In this document: positions 21,026-30,631 of the stretch, one piece after another | Layout of the letters: each line of letters opens with the position of its first letter | Position numbering within the stretch: position 1 is the stretch's first letter | Assembly: GCA_016871315.1 (NCBI GenBank) | Contig: VFZE01000001.1 | Span: forward strand, 265,269-329,268 | Length of the DNA stretch: 64,000 bases | From: Acidimicrobiia bacterium | Lineage (GTDB): Bacteria > Acidobacteriota > Terriglobia > Bryobacterales > Bryobacteraceae | Direction: 5' to 3' | Program-made: the position numbers and the translations under genes | Notes under the pieces: model-generated | What the model was told of the DNA's origin: nothing | What the model saw: only the letters and a program-made list of their open reading frames with translations | Databases searched by the model: none

Positions 21026-21310
21026 TTATGATGTCGTTTCGCCGCCGCGGCCGTACCTGTTCAGCCGAGTCGCCGTCAGCAGCAGCCCCACTGCCATTCC
21101 CAGCCAGACCAGCCAATGCGAAAACAACCCGTCGCTAATGGCGAATTCCGAAGTCCACTGCATATCGGCGGCCAGCCGCCAAAACGCCAGCGCTCCGGCC
21201 ATCAGCGAAGCCGGCGTTAACAACGCCGCGGTGGCAAGAGCCAAGTGCCGGTTCTTGCCGCTGGATCGCTTGATTGGGATGCCTCTGTCGAGGCGAATTC
21301 TTAACACCAT
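21026..21310 (-). CDS. Small membrane protein of unknown function
   Basis: 94 aa, not recognised. Two hydrophobic segments (LALATAALLTPASLMAGALAF and LVWLGMAVGLLLTA) are joined by an aromatic loop and flanked by basic ends, so both termini are probably cytoplasmic. It lies 14 bases upstream of the rhomboid gene in the same direction and may be co-transcribed with it. Confidence 0.55.
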   Translation of the reverse strand: MVLRIRLDRGIPIKRSSGKNRHLALATAALLTPASLMAGALAFWRLAADMQWTSEFAISDGLFSHWLVWLGMAVGLLLTATRLNRYGRGGETTS

Positions 21311-21406
21311 CGCGCTTCTCTCAATATATCAGCCCGGCCACCCCTCGCCAAATAGTATGCGTTTGCGCTACATTGTCTCATTGATATTGCGAAGGAGTTC
21401 ACGCCG

Positions 21407-22549
21407 ATGAAACGCATCCATACCGCCATACTTGGCACGGGATTCATGGGAAAAGTACATACGGAAGCCGTACGCCGGCTGGGTCATGTGGACGTGGTGG
21501 CGCTGGCCGCCTCGCCTGGCCGCGATACCGCGCCGCTCAAGGAATCCTACGGCATCGACAATGTCACCAATGACTGGGAAAAACTGCTTAAGGACCCGAG
21601 CATCCACGCCGTGCATATCTGCACGCCCAACTCGCAGCATGCCCCACAGGCGCTGGCCGCGCTCCAGGCCGGCAAGCACGTGCTCTGTGAAAAGCCGCTG
21701 GCGATGAGTTCGGCGGAAGCCAGGCAGATGGTGGAGCTGGCAACCAAGAACAATCTGGTCCACGCCACCAACCACAACCTGCGTTACTACCCGATGGTGC
21801 AGCATGCGCGACAGATGATTGCCGCCGGAGACCTCGGCGAGATCCTGGTCGTGCAGGGCACTTACTCGCAGGACTGGCTGCTTTACGACACCGACTTCAA
21901 CTGGCGGATCCTGGCCGAAGCCAACGGCGCGGCGCGCGTGGTGGGCGACATCGGCTCTCATTGGATGGACATGATCCAGCATCTTACGGGACAGAAGATC
22001 ACCTCGCTGTGCGCCGATACGATGATCTTCCACGAGACCCGCAAGCGGCCGAAGGGATCTGTGGAGACGTTTACCGGCAAGACGCTGGCGCCTTCCGATT
22101 ATGAGGAGATCGCCATCGACACGGAGGATTTCGCCTCCGTGCTGGTGCGGCTGGGCGACCGTTGCCGCGGCGCCTACACGGTCAGCCAGGTTTCTGCCGG
22201 CAACAAGAACAGCTTCCGCTTTGAGGTCTACGGAACCAAGTGCGGCCTGAAATGGGACCAGGAATCACCCGATCAGCTGTGGATCGGCCACCGCAACTCG
22301 CCCAACCAGATCATCGTAAAGGATCCTTCTCTGATGCACGCGGCAGCGGCCGGCTTCGCCGATCTTCCCGGCGGTCACTCGGAAGGCTACGATGACTCGC
22401 ACAAGCAGCTCTTCCGCCGCTTCTACCGACGCATCGCCGACGCCTCCACACCGATCGATTACCCGACATTCGAGGACGGACTGCGCGGCATGCATTTGAT
22501 CGAAAAGGTGCTGGAATCCTCCCATAAGCGCGCTTGGGTGGATTGTTAA
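21407..22549 (+). CDS. Gfo/Idh/MocA-family oxidoreductase
   Basis: NAD(P)-dependent dehydrogenase of the inositol/glucose-fructose oxidoreductase family, 380 aa, cytoplasmic. Seen: Rossmann motif ILGTGFMGKVHTEAV (residues 6-20), the EKP signature in VLCEKPLAMSSAEARQM (about 93-110), and the GDIGSHWMDMI segment whose His lies in the active site. The substrate is probably a sugar or inositol but cannot be read from sequence. Converges with the next gene, overlapping it by four bases at the stop. Confidence 0.9.
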   Translation: MKRIHTAILGTGFMGKVHTEAVRRLGHVDVVALAASPGRDTAPLKESYGIDNVTNDWEKLLKDPSIHAVHICTPNSQHAPQALAALQAGKHVLCEKPLAMSSAEARQMVELATKNNLVHATNHNLRYYPMVQHARQMIAAGDLGEILVVQGTYSQDWLLYDTDFNWRILAEANGAARVVGDIGSHWMDMIQHLTGQKITSLCADTMIFHETRKRPKGSVETFTGKTLAPSDYEEIAIDTEDFASVLVRLGDRCRGAYTVSQVSAGNKNSFRFEVYGTKCGLKWDQESPDQLWIGHRNSPNQIIVKDPSLMHAAAAGFADLPGGHSEGYDDSHKQLFRRFYRRIADASTPIDYPTFEDGLRGMHLIEKVLESSHKRAWVDC

Positions 22550-23199
22550 ACCTCGGCCGCCTCGGCCGCCTCCGCCGCCAATTTCGCCTTTTCCAGGTCA
22601 TCGGTAATCGGCTCGGCCGAGAGCAGGTGCTTGCTCATCCGCAAGTGATATAGCTTATAGACGCCGACCCGCCCAAAGGCTTCGAACACCTCAGGGCTTA
22701 CTTCCAGCTCCAATTCCCCACAAGAGCAGACATAAACAGTCTCCAACTCCTTCACCCGGCCCTGCTTCACTTGCCTTTCGGTCGTGTAAGTTGTGGTCCT
22801 GCCTTGGCTTAGTTTGACCATTCCGAACAACAGATCCAGTACCAGGCGCCCGGGCAGCCTCTTGATTTGCCGGGCGCCGACTCCGAGGATCGCGTAGCTG
22901 ATGTAGTTGTAGTAGGCAGGCGTGGCGCCATCGGTGGTCCAGATCAGTTTCGCGGCCGTCTCAAACTGCAGCCGCACGAAGGCATGGCCGATCGCGCCCA
23001 GGATCTCGGTCCACTCGCCAGCTTCCAGATGCAGCGACACACCGATCCGGAAGCCGATCGCGGCCACGATCGGCACCATCGCCCACTTCAGCGGAAGCAC
23101 CAGTTTCTCTTTGAACAGCCGCAAACGTTGCGCACGGCTCACCTTATGCTTGCGGTTCAGCCACAGATCCTCGCTGGTGAAGTTCAAGGAATCGGCCAT
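22546..23199 (-). CDS. Unknown protein with one membrane segment
   Basis: 217 aa from the ATG at 23199, chosen because GAAAGGAGT stands at the right distance; a longer frame exists but has no such site. One hydrophobic segment near residues 35-55 (WAMVPIVAAIGFRIGVSL). Later there is a lone CxC pair (VYVCSCGELELEV) and an Ala/Glu-rich tail. Not recognised. It follows the anti-sigma gene by about 100 bases on the same strand and may be controlled by that system. Confidence 0.55.
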   Translation of the reverse strand: MADSLNFTSEDLWLNRKHKVSRAQRLRLFKEKLVLPLKWAMVPIVAAIGFRIGVSLHLEAGEWTEILGAIGHAFVRLQFETAAKLIWTTDGATPAYYNYISYAILGVGARQIKRLPGRLVLDLLFGMVKLSQGRTTTYTTERQVKQGRVKELETVYVCSCGELELEVSPEVFEAFGRVGVYKLYHLRMSKHLLSAEPITDDLEKAKLAAEAAEAAEV

Positions 23200-23295
23200 A
23201 TGCACTACTCCTTTCGGAAAGTGCTGGAACTGAGTTGTTCCCTGATCCGGCATAGAGGCTCTCACCTCCCCAATCGGTGCACTAAGGGAAAAACT

Positions 23296-23544
23296 TTAGT
23301 CTGCGAACCGCCGATAGGCCTCCACTAAACTCGCCCGAGCCTCCTCGGCCAACTCAGGCGGCTTCTCCTCCACCTCCATCTGCCGGCACAGCGCCGCGGT
23401 CTTCTTCAAACTCGCGAGAAACTCGACGCACGGCGGGCAATCGCCGATATGACGGTCCATCTGCTCGCAGACATCTTCCGGCAGTTCCCCGTCCAAATAC
23501 TGCGACAGCAGCGCGAACACCTCTTTGCATTCCGCCTTGGTCAT
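23296..23544 (-). CDS. Zinc-finger anti-sigma factor
   Basis: 82 aa with the zf-HC2 pattern: His and two Cys in MDRHIGDCPPCVEF (His-x3-Cys-x2-Cys) preceded by C4 in KAECKEV. This is the cytoplasmic anti-sigma domain; no membrane segment follows, so it is a soluble sensor of the RsrA/ZAS type rather than a membrane-linked one. The start overlaps the sigma factor stop by four bases. In the family, oxidation of the zinc cysteines releases sigma; that mechanism is an inference here, supported by osmC in the same operon. Confidence 0.88.
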   Translation of the reverse strand: MTKAECKEVFALLSQYLDGELPEDVCEQMDRHIGDCPPCVEFLASLKKTAALCRQMEVEEKPPELAEEARASLVEAYRRFAD

Positions 23545-24143
23545 ACGGCCGCCCCCGCAAGATACTCATCCAGCTTCTGCCGCACCGCGAGCCGGCCCCG
23601 GTGCAGCCGTGTCTTCACCACGTCCTCGCTCACCTCCAGCACCTGGGAGGTCTCCGCCGTACTCAATCCTTCCATGTCGCGCAACAGCACCACGGAGCGG
23701 TAAATATCCGGCAGCGCGACAATCGCCTCATGCAGCTTCGCCTTCATCTCCCCTTCCAGCAACGCGTCCTCCGGCAGCCGCGACCAGTCGGCTATCTCCA
23801 ACCGCCGCTCCCCGTCCTGCTGTTTCCAACGGGGCATCAGCTCATCCAGCGACAGCTCCCGGTCCGGAGCATAGACGCTCTTGCGGCGCTTCATCGAACA
23901 GGCGTTCCGCGCGATGCGGAACACCCAGGCCCGGACATGCTCCGGTTCCCGCAATTGTCCGAAATGTTGAAACACCTGCATGAGCGTATCCTGCGCCACT
24001 TCCTCGGCATCGGCCCGGTGCCCGCACATCATCAGCGTGTACTGGAACAGCTTGCCCCGGAACACATCAATGAATTCCTCCAGCGCGCCGCCGTCGCCGG
24101 CCACCAGGCGCCGCGCGAGGGAAACCTCTCTTGGTTCATCCAC
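23541..24143 (-). CDS. ECF-type RNA polymerase sigma factor
   Basis: 200 aa. Region 2 (DAEEVAQDTLMQVFQHFGQL, WVFRIARNACSMKRR) and region 4 (LPDIYRSVVLLRDMEGLSTAETSQVLEVSEDVVKTRLHRGR) are both clear. GTG start, placed directly after the osmC stop (TGA then GTG). Followed by its zinc-finger anti-sigma gene with a 4-base overlap. The partner and the neighbouring osmC suggest a role in redox or envelope stress. Confidence 0.93.
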   Translation of the reverse strand: MDEPREVSLARRLVAGDGGALEEFIDVFRGKLFQYTLMMCGHRADAEEVAQDTLMQVFQHFGQLREPEHVRAWVFRIARNACSMKRRKSVYAPDRELSLDELMPRWKQQDGERRLEIADWSRLPEDALLEGEMKAKLHEAIVALPDIYRSVVLLRDMEGLSTAETSQVLEVSEDVVKTRLHRGRLAVRQKLDEYLAGAAV

Positions 24144-24551
24144 TCACCCCATCGTAACAGGCTGCCGGATAGCCACTTCCACCTCGCTCGGATGAGTCAG
24201 CGTCGTGTGCACGAGGCAGCGCTGCACCGTCCGCAACATGAGTTCATAGTGCCGCGAGCCGGTCATCGACGGCGCTTCCACCTCGATCTTGAAATCGGCG
24301 AGCCGCGCCGGCTGGAGCTTTTTCTCCGCCGTTACCCGGATCCGGACGTCGTTGGTATCCAGCCCGCGCACCATTAAGTATTCGACCGCATAGTAGGCCG
24401 CGCAGGTACCCAGCGAGGCCAGCAAAAGCTCCGGCGGTGTCATCCCCACGTCCGCGCCGCCTTTATCCACCGGTTGATCGCTTACCAACCGGTGCCCGCG
24501 CGTCTCGGCCTCGAATTTGACCCCGCCTTGATAAGTAACGTTAAGTTCCAT
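24144..24551 (-). CDS. OsmC-family peroxide reductase
   Basis: 135 aa from the ATG behind AAAGGAAT. Seen: GMTPPELLLASLGTC with the first catalytic cysteine (Cys50) and RCLVHTTLTHP with the second (Cys112), the OsmC/Ohr thiol-peroxidase pair. It reduces organic hydroperoxides in the cytoplasm. First gene of an operon with an ECF sigma factor and anti-sigma factor, and divergent from an RND efflux operon across a perfect 23-bp palindrome. Confidence 0.9.
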   Translation of the reverse strand: MELNVTYQGGVKFEAETRGHRLVSDQPVDKGGADVGMTPPELLLASLGTCAAYYAVEYLMVRGLDTNDVRIRVTAEKKLQPARLADFKIEVEAPSMTGSRHYELMLRTVQRCLVHTTLTHPSEVEVAIRQPVTMG

Positions 24552-24567
24552 AAGATTCCTTTCCACT

Positions 24568-25974
24568 ATGCAGATTCGATTTCCCGGAAAAGGTGACAGG
24601 CTGTCACCTTTCTCCCTCCCTTGCATCCTCTCCGGTGTGACACCGAACCGGCTCATTCTGCTCGCGTTGGCGATGCTCCCCGCCGCCGCGCAAACGCCGC
24701 TCACCCTGCGCGAGGCCGTCCGCATCGCGCTGGAGAAGCATCCTTCCATTGAAGCCGCCGCCGCCCAGACCAGGGCCGCCGAATCGCGCATCGATCAGGC
24801 CCGCGCCGGCTATTTGCCGCGCGTCGATTACACCGAGTCGGTCCAGCGCTCCAACAACCCGGTCTTCGTCTTCGGCACGCTGCTTACCCAGCGCCGCTTC
24901 TCCCAATCCAACTTCGCGCTCGATTCGCTCAACCGCCCGGACTTTCTCAACAATTTCCAGTCCCAGGTCTCGCTCGACCAGACCATCTACGACTTCGGCG
25001 CCACCCGCGCCGGGGTGCGTAGCGCCGAACTCTCGCGCCAGATCACGTCGGAAAACGAACGGATGGCCCGCATGGGGCGCATCGCGCAGGTGGCGCGACT
25101 CTACCACGGCGCCGTGCTCGGCGCTGAATCGCTGGAGGTCGCCCGCAAGTCGGTCGCCTCCGCCGAGGCCGACCTTGCCCGCGCCGAAGCGGTTCGCGCC
25201 GCCGGCATGTCCACCGACGCCGATGTCCTCTCCATCCAGGTTCACCTGGCCGCCGCGCGCGAGCGCGAAATCACCCGCAGGCACGAACTCGATGTCGCCC
25301 GCGCCGCGCTCAACGACGCGCTCGGCCTGCCGCTGTCCAATGCCCACACGCTCACGACTCCGCTTGCCGAACTTGCCTCCACCAGCGATCCCACCGCGCT
25401 TGAATCGGCCGCCCTCTCCCACCGCCCCGAAGCCCGCCAGACCGGTCTCGCCACCCAGCAGGCCGAAGCGCAGTCCCAGGCCGCCCGCGCCGCGCTTTAT
25501 CCCAAAATCGTCGCCCGCGCCGCCATTGAAGCCGATCGCGGCCGCTTCGCCACTCAGGCCGGAGCCAACTGGTTCTTCTCCGCCGGCCTCCGCTGGAATC
25601 TCTTCAACGGCAATGCCGACCGCGCCCGCATCGACGAAGCGTCGCACGCCGCTTCCGCCACGCGCGCCTCGCGCCGGGAAGTCGAAAGCGCCGTCCAACT
25701 GCAAGTCCGCCAGGCCGCCGCTGCGCTCGAATCGGCGCGCGAACGCATCCGCGTCGCCGAAGCCGCCGTCTCACAGGCGGAGGAAAGCCTCCGCATCACG
25801 CGAAACCGCTACGAGGCCGGCCTTGCCACCGTCACCGATCTGCTCCGCAACGAAACCGCACTCATGGAATCACGCACCCGAAGACTTGCCGCTGTTTATG
25901 ACTCCCGGGTCGCCGCCGTCATGCTCGAACTCGCCGCCGGAACCCTTTCTGGAGACAACGATGTCCTTCAATAA
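24568..25974 (+). CDS. TolC-like outer-membrane efflux protein
   Basis: 468 aa. A signal peptide (LILLALAMLPAAAQT) precedes two copies of the outer-membrane efflux repeat with LTLREAVRIALEKHPSIEAA and long Ala/Arg/Glu-rich helices, ending with RNRYEAGLATVTDLLRNETALMESR. It forms the trimeric channel for the pump encoded next. The first ATG (24568) would put the palindrome inside the coding region; the GTG at 24637 (VTPNRLILL) begins a more compact signal peptide and leaves the palindrome upstream. Neither has a clear ribosome-binding site. Overlaps the adaptor gene by 14 bases. Confidence 0.88.
   Translation: MQIRFPGKGDRLSPFSLPCILSGVTPNRLILLALAMLPAAAQTPLTLREAVRIALEKHPSIEAAAAQTRAAESRIDQARAGYLPRVDYTESVQRSNNPVFVFGTLLTQRRFSQSNFALDSLNRPDFLNNFQSQVSLDQTIYDFGATRAGVRSAELSRQITSENERMARMGRIAQVARLYHGAVLGAESLEVARKSVASAEADLARAEAVRAAGMSTDADVLSIQVHLAAAREREITRRHELDVARAALNDALGLPLSNAHTLTTPLAELASTSDPTALESAALSHRPEARQTGLATQQAEAQSQAARAALYPKIVARAAIEADRGRFATQAGANWFFSAGLRWNLFNGNADRARIDEASHAASATRASRREVESAVQLQVRQAAAALESARERIRVAEAAVSQAEESLRITRNRYEAGLATVTDLLRNETALMESRTRRLAAVYDSRVAAVMLELAAGTLSGDNDVLQ
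24589..24611. promoter_or_regulatory. Perfect palindrome between osmC and the RND operon
   Basis: Arms AAAGGTGACAG (24589-24599) and CTGTCACCTTT (24601-24611) around a single central G. Eleven perfect base pairs with no loop room point to a dimeric regulator site rather than an RNA hairpin. It lies between the divergent osmC and efflux starts. Confidence 0.6.
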
Positions 25975-27103
25975 ACTCATTCTCTTCCTCCCCCTGCTGC
26001 TGGTCTCCTGCGGCTCCAAGCCCGAGGCTGCAAGAGACCTGCTCACGACCGTTCACACGCGTGTCACTGTCTTCACAGTCGCCGCTTCCTCCTGGCCTGG
26101 CTCCTTTGAAGCTTCCGGCACCGTGCGCGCCCGAACCTCCGCCGCCATCTCCTCCCGCATCATGGCCCACGTCCGCGAGGTCAACGTCCGCGCCGGCGAC
26201 AGCGTCCGCAGCGGCCAGTCGCTGATCACGCTCGACTCGCGCGAACTCGACACTGCCCTCGCCCAGGCACGCGCCGCCGTTGAAGAGGCCCGCAGCGGCC
26301 GCGGTGAAGCCGACAGCGGCGTCGCCGCCGCCCAGGCCCAGCTCGATCTCGCCCGCACCACCCTTGGCCGCATGCAGGAGCTGCTCGACAAGCGCTCCAT
26401 CTCCCGCCAGGAATTCGACGAAGCCGCCGCCCGTGTCAAAGTCGCCGAAGCCGGCGTCACCATGGCTGGCTCCCGCCGCCGCCAGCTTGACGAAAAGATC
26501 CACCAGGCGGAACAAGCCCTCCAATCGGCGCAGGTCATGAAGGCCTACACCGATATCGCCGCTCCGTTCGCCGGCGTCGTCACCGCCCGCAAGGCCGAGC
26601 CCGGCATTCTCGCTGCCCCCGGCATGGTGCTGCTTGAAATCGAACAGTCCGGCGCCTTTCGCCTGGAAGCAGCCATCGACGAGTCGCGCCTCTCCACCAT
26701 CCGGCAGGGGACTTCGGCCGAGGTACACCTCGACGCGCTCTCCGCGCCTCTCCAGGGCCGCGTCACCGAAATCGTTCCCGCCATCGATGCCGCCTCCCGC
26801 TCGTTCACCGCCAAAATTGACCTCCCCGCTCACCCTTCCCTCCGCTCCGGCCTCTTCGGCCGCGCCCTCTTTTCCATCGGCGAACGCAGCGTCGCCGCCG
26901 TTCCGCAATCCGCCATCCGCTCCCAAGGCCAACTCCAATTCGTCATGATCGCCGAAGAAGGCCACGCCCGCTCGCGCATGGTGTCGACCGGCGCCGCGCG
27001 CGACGGCAACGTCGAAATCCTCTCCGGCCTCCGCGCCGGTGACCGCGTCATTTCTACGCCGGCGGAAATCACCGACGGCGCTCGCATCGAGGTGACCCCG
27101 TGA
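25961..27103 (+). CDS. RND efflux periplasmic adaptor lipoprotein
   Basis: 380 aa, membrane-fusion protein linking the RND pump to the TolC-like channel. Lipobox LLLVSC at residues about 11-16, then a barrel-sandwich (lipoyl-like) half, a helical hairpin ([13 protein letters not shown]...[10 protein letters not shown]), the second lipoyl half [15 protein letters not shown], and beta-barrel/MP domains with [18 protein letters not shown]. Start at the ATG inside the end of the tolC-like gene. Its stop overlaps the pump start. Confidence 0.92.
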   Translation: MSFNKLILFLPLLLVSCGSKPEAARDLLTTVHTRVTVFTVAASSWPGSFEASGTVRARTSAAISSRIMAHVREVNVRAGDSVRSGQSLITLDSRELDTALAQARAAVEEARSGRGEADSGVAAAQAQLDLARTTLGRMQELLDKRSISRQEFDEAAARVKVAEAGVTMAGSRRRQLDEKIHQAEQALQSAQVMKAYTDIAAPFAGVVTARKAEPGILAAPGMVLLEIEQSGAFRLEAAIDESRLSTIRQGTSAEVHLDALSAPLQGRVTEIVPAIDAASRSFTAKIDLPAHPSLRSGLFGRALFSIGERSVAAVPQSAIRSQGQLQFVMIAEEGHARSRMVSTGAARDGNVEILSGLRAGDRVISTPAEITDGARIEVTP

Positions 27104-30100
27104 AGATCGCCGGCCGCATCGCGGCTGCCTTCATCGACTCCAAGCTCACCCCGCTCTTCATCGGCGCTTCGCTCCTGCTCGGCTTGTTCGCCGTCCTCCG
27201 CCTTCCCCGCGAAGAGGAGCCACAAATCATCGTCCCCATGATCGACGTCTTCGTCGCCATGCCCGGCGCATCGGCGGCCGAAGTCGAGCAGCGCGTCACC
27301 CGCCCCATGGAAAAACTCCTCTGGGAAATCCCCGGCGTCGAATATATCTACTCCACGTCGATGCCCTCGGCCGCCATGGCCGTTGTCCGCTTCAAGGTCG
27401 GCGAGGACGAAGAGCGCAGCATTGTCAAGCTCAACCAGAAGATGTTCGCCAACTTCGATCTTATCCCGCCCGGGGCTTCGCAGCCGCTCATCAAGCCGCG
27501 CTCGATTGACGACGTCCCCATCCTTGCCCTCACCTTCCACTCCACTCGCTACTCACCCTTCGAGCTGCGCCGCCTCGCCGCTCAGGTCCACGAGGCCGTC
27601 AAGCAAACCCCCGACGTCAGTGCGGTGGAGATCATCGGCGGCCAGCGCCGCCAGGTGCGCATCACGCTCCACCCCTCGCGCCTCGCCGCCTACTCCCTTA
27701 CTCCGCTCGACGTCCATAACGCCCTAGCCGCTTCCAACCAGCGCCTCGACGCCGGCGCCTTCTCCTCCGCCAACCGCGAATTTCTCGTCGAAACCGGCCA
27801 GTTCCTCCGCTCCGCCGAGGAGGTCGGCTCTGTCGTCGTCACCGTCGCCAACTCGAAGCCCATCTTCCTCCGCGACCTTGCTGACATCGCCGACACCGGC
27901 GAAGAGCCCACACAGTACGTCCACTACGCCGCGCGCGGGAGTTTCGAGAACGCCGTCACTCTCACCGTCGCCAAACGCAAATCGACCAATGCGATTGAGG
28001 TGGCCGAAGCCGTCCTCCATCGCGTCGACGCGCTCCGCGGCAACACGATTCCCAGCGAGATCGAGGTTGGCATCACCCGCCATTACGGGGAGACCGCCGC
28101 CGAAAAATCCAACGAGCTGCTCTTCCACATGGCGATCGCCGTTTTCTCCGTCAGCCTCCTGATCGCCATCACGCTCGGCTTCCGCGAATCGCTGATCGTA
28201 TTCACGGCCATTCCCGTCACCCTCGCCCTCACCCTCGCCGTCTTTTACCTGTACGGCTACACGCTCAACCGCATCACCCTATTCGCGCTCATCTTCTCCA
28301 TCGGCATCCTCGTCGATGACGCCATCGTCGTTGTCGAGAACATCGTTCGGCACAGGCGGCTGGCCTCCAATCGCGGCCGTCCACTGATGGAAGTGGCCGT
28401 CGAGGCGGTGGATGAGGTCGGCAACCCCACCATCCTCGCCACCCTCACCGTCATCGCCGCCATCCTTCCTATGGCCTTCGTCAGCGGACTGATGGGCCCC
28501 TACATGCGCCCCATCCCCATCGGCGCCTCCGCCGCCATGGCCTTCTCGTTGGTCGTTGCCTTTATGGTCACCCCCTGGGCCGCCGTCCGCATTCTCGGCG
28601 GACGCAGCGCCCACCACCACGAGGAATCCGAGGACCGCCTCACACGCCTCTATCGCCGCGTCATGGGCCCGCTGCTTGAGAAACCTCTCTACCGCTACGG
28701 CTTCCTCTTGGGCGTCGTCTTTCTCCTGCTCGGCTCCATGGCCCTCGTCTACGTGGAATTCGTCAAAGTGAAGATGCTCCCCTTCGACAACAAGAGCGAA
28801 TTCCAGGTCATCATCGACATGGACGAAGGTACAACGCTCGAAGAAACCGAGCGCGTCACCCGCCTCCTCGCCGCCGAGGCTCTCAAGACACCGGAAGTGG
28901 TCAACGTGCAGACCTACTCCGGCGCCGCCTCCCCCTTCAACTTCAACGGACTTGTCCGCCACTACTATCTCCGCCGAGGCTCCAACGTCGCCGACATTCA
29001 AATCAACCTGCTACCCAAGGGCGAACGGTCGCGCCAGTCTCATGACATCGCCAAGTCCGTACGCGCCGCGCTCACTCCCATCGCCCGCGCCAACGCCGCC
29101 AACATCAAGGTCGCCGAAGTGCCGCCCGGCCCGCCCGTGCTACAGACCCTCGTTGCGGAAATCTACGGCCCCACAGAAGAGGGCCGCCTGCGCATTGCCG
29201 GCGAGATCAAGTCGATGATGGCCTCGATCGACGGCATCGTCGACATCGACTGGTACGTCGAGCAGCCGCAGCCAAAGCACCGCCTCCTGATCGACCGCGA
29301 GAAGGCCGCTCTGCACGGCGTCGCCCCCGTCGAAATCGCCCGCCTCCTGCGCATCGCCTCGGCCGGGGAAAACGCCGGCCTGCTGCACCATGACCAGTCC
29401 CGCGAAGATGTCCCCCTGCACATCCGGCTGCCGCGCGATGCCCGCTCCAGTCTGGACCGCCTCCAGGAACTCAAGATCCGCTCGCGCGGCGGCTCTCTCG
29501 TTTCCCTGTCCGAGCTCACCGGCACCGAAACCACCGAGAGCGAGCGCTACATCTATCACAAGAACCTGATGCCGGTCACGTATGTCACCGCCGACGTCGC
29601 CGGAGCCATGGAAAGCCCGGTCTACGCCATCCTCGCCCTCGATCCGAAGATCGACAAACTCGGCGTCGAGCAGTTCACCGCTTCGCAACCTGCAGACGAC
29701 TCGCGCTATTCGATGAAGTGGGACGGGGAATGGCACATCACCTATGAAGTCTTCCGCGACCTCGGCCTCGCCTTCGCCGCCGTCCTCATCCTCATCTACG
29801 TCCTCGTCGTCGGTTGGTTCCAGTCCCTCGTCACCCCCATGGTGATCATGGCCGCCATTCCCTTCTCATTAGTCGGCATCCTCCCCGCCCACGGCGGCCT
29901 CGATGCCTTCTTCACCGCCACATCGATGATCGGCTTCATCGCCGGCGCCGGCATCGTCGTCCGCAACTCGATCATCCTCGTCGATTTCGTCGAACTTCGC
30001 CTGGCCGAAGGCATGCCCCTCAAGGACGCCGTCATCGACGCCGGAGCGGTCCGCTTCCGCCCGATGATGCTCACCGCCGCCGCCGTGGTCGTTGGCGCAT

Positions 30101-30240
30101 CGGTGATTCTGTTTGACCCGATTTTTCAGGGACTCGCGATCGCGCTGATGGCCGGAGAGGTCGCCTCGCTGGCGCTGTCGCGCATGACCGTCCCCATCGT
30201 TTACTACCTAATCAACCGAAAAAAGGAGTTGACCCCATGA
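27100..30240 (+). CDS. RND-family efflux transporter (AcrB-like)
   Basis: 1046 aa inner-membrane proton-driven pump with twelve predicted helices and two large periplasmic loops. Seen: the N-terminal [21 protein letters not shown], helix 4 with [17 protein letters not shown] (the proton-relay Asp pair), and the second-half [29 protein letters not shown] start overlapping the adaptor stop (GTGA). The HxxxR-type heavy-metal markers are not evident, so hydrophobic-compound export is more likely than CusA-type metal export, but this cannot be settled here. Confidence 0.93.
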   Translation: MKIAGRIAAAFIDSKLTPLFIGASLLLGLFAVLRLPREEEPQIIVPMIDVFVAMPGASAAEVEQRVTRPMEKLLWEIPGVEYIYSTSMPSAAMAVVRFKVGEDEERSIVKLNQKMFANFDLIPPGASQPLIKPRSIDDVPILALTFHSTRYSPFELRRLAAQVHEAVKQTPDVSAVEIIGGQRRQVRITLHPSRLAAYSLTPLDVHNALAASNQRLDAGAFSSANREFLVETGQFLRSAEEVGSVVVTVANSKPIFLRDLADIADTGEEPTQYVHYAARGSFENAVTLTVAKRKSTNAIEVAEAVLHRVDALRGNTIPSEIEVGITRHYGETAAEKSNELLFHMAIAVFSVSLLIAITLGFRESLIVFTAIPVTLALTLAVFYLYGYTLNRITLFALIFSIGILVDDAIVVVENIVRHRRLASNRGRPLMEVAVEAVDEVGNPTILATLTVIAAILPMAFVSGLMGPYMRPIPIGASAAMAFSLVVAFMVTPWAAVRILGGRSAHHHEESEDRLTRLYRRVMGPLLEKPLYRYGFLLGVVFLLLGSMALVYVEFVKVKMLPFDNKSEFQVIIDMDEGTTLEETERVTRLLAAEALKTPEVVNVQTYSGAASPFNFNGLVRHYYLRRGSNVADIQINLLPKGERSRQSHDIAKSVRAALTPIARANAANIKVAEVPPGPPVLQTLVAEIYGPTEEGRLRIAGEIKSMMASIDGIVDIDWYVEQPQPKHRLLIDREKAALHGVAPVEIARLLRIASAGENAGLLHHDQSREDVPLHIRLPRDARSSLDRLQELKIRSRGGSLVSLSELTGTETTESERYIYHKNLMPVTYVTADVAGAMESPVYAILALDPKIDKLGVEQFTASQPADDSRYSMKWDGEWHITYEVFRDLGLAFAAVLILIYVLVVGWFQSLVTPMVIMAAIPFSLVGILPAHGGLDAFFTATSMIGFIAGAGIVVRNSIILVDFVELRLAEGMPLKDAVIDAGAVRFRPMMLTAAAVVVGASVILFDPIFQGLAIALMAGEVASLALSRMTVPIVYYLINRKKELTP

Positions 30241-30428
30241 ACGTAGACCGTTTCCTTCGCATGATCGCCGGAGCCTTCGTCGTCGCGTCGCTGGCCCTCG
30301 GCTACTGGCACGACCCGCGCTGGTTCCTGTTCACCGCCTTCGTCGGCCTGAACCTGTTCCAGTCGGCGTTCACCAACTGGTGCCCGATGATGACGTTCCT
30401 GCGGAAGCTGGGCGTGCGCGACGCCTGA
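30237..30428 (+). CDS. DUF2892-type small membrane protein
   Basis: 63 aa, two hydrophobic helices ([19 protein letters not shown] and [16 protein letters not shown]) followed by [14 protein letters not shown]. The NVDRFLRM...NWCP pattern is that of the YgaP-type C-terminal membrane domain (DUF2892). Overlaps the RND gene by ATGA, so it is the last gene of the efflux operon. Its role there is unknown. The 175 bases after it, up to the transposon, hold no gene that I recognise. Confidence 0.8.
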   Translation: MNVDRFLRMIAGAFVVASLALGYWHDPRWFLFTAFVGLNLFQSAFTNWCPMMTFLRKLGVRDA

Positions 30429-30595
30429 TTTTGTGCGGTACGGAATGAGCGCACCAAAGTGAATGTGGGGGCTTCAAGGAGAGGCTTCCGCGACCCACCC
30501 AGGCTTACCTTTCCCCTCGCACCCGGGGGCTTTCGACGTGCGGAATACCGGCCGCAAAGGCGTCGTGCGATACGTCCTGAGCGCCTTCGACGAAC

Positions 30596-30603
30596 GGGCC
30601 TTG
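30596..30603. repeat. Left target-site duplication of the transposon
   Basis: GGGCCTTG, directly outside the left inverted repeat, identical to 34570-34577. Eight-base duplications fit IS1-family transposition. Confidence 0.9.
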
Positions 30604-30627
30604 GGTAGTGTCTGAAATGTGCGTTGA
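30604..30627 (+). repeat. Left terminal inverted repeat
   Basis: Begins GGTAGTGTCTGAAATG and continues GCGTTGA (one T between); 24 of 24 positions match the reverse complement of 34546-34569. Ends with GG like many IS1-family termini. Confidence 0.92.
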
Positions 30628-30631
30628 AACC

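Noticed and set aside
24589..24611. The osmC/efflux palindrome as a terminator hairpin
   Set aside because: It has only one central base for a loop and lies between divergent starts, which fits a protein-binding site better.
24749..25960. Very long open frame running into the adaptor gene from 24749
   Set aside because: It is a Pro/Arg/Ser-rich shadow of the TolC-like gene; only the part from 25961 has adaptor features.
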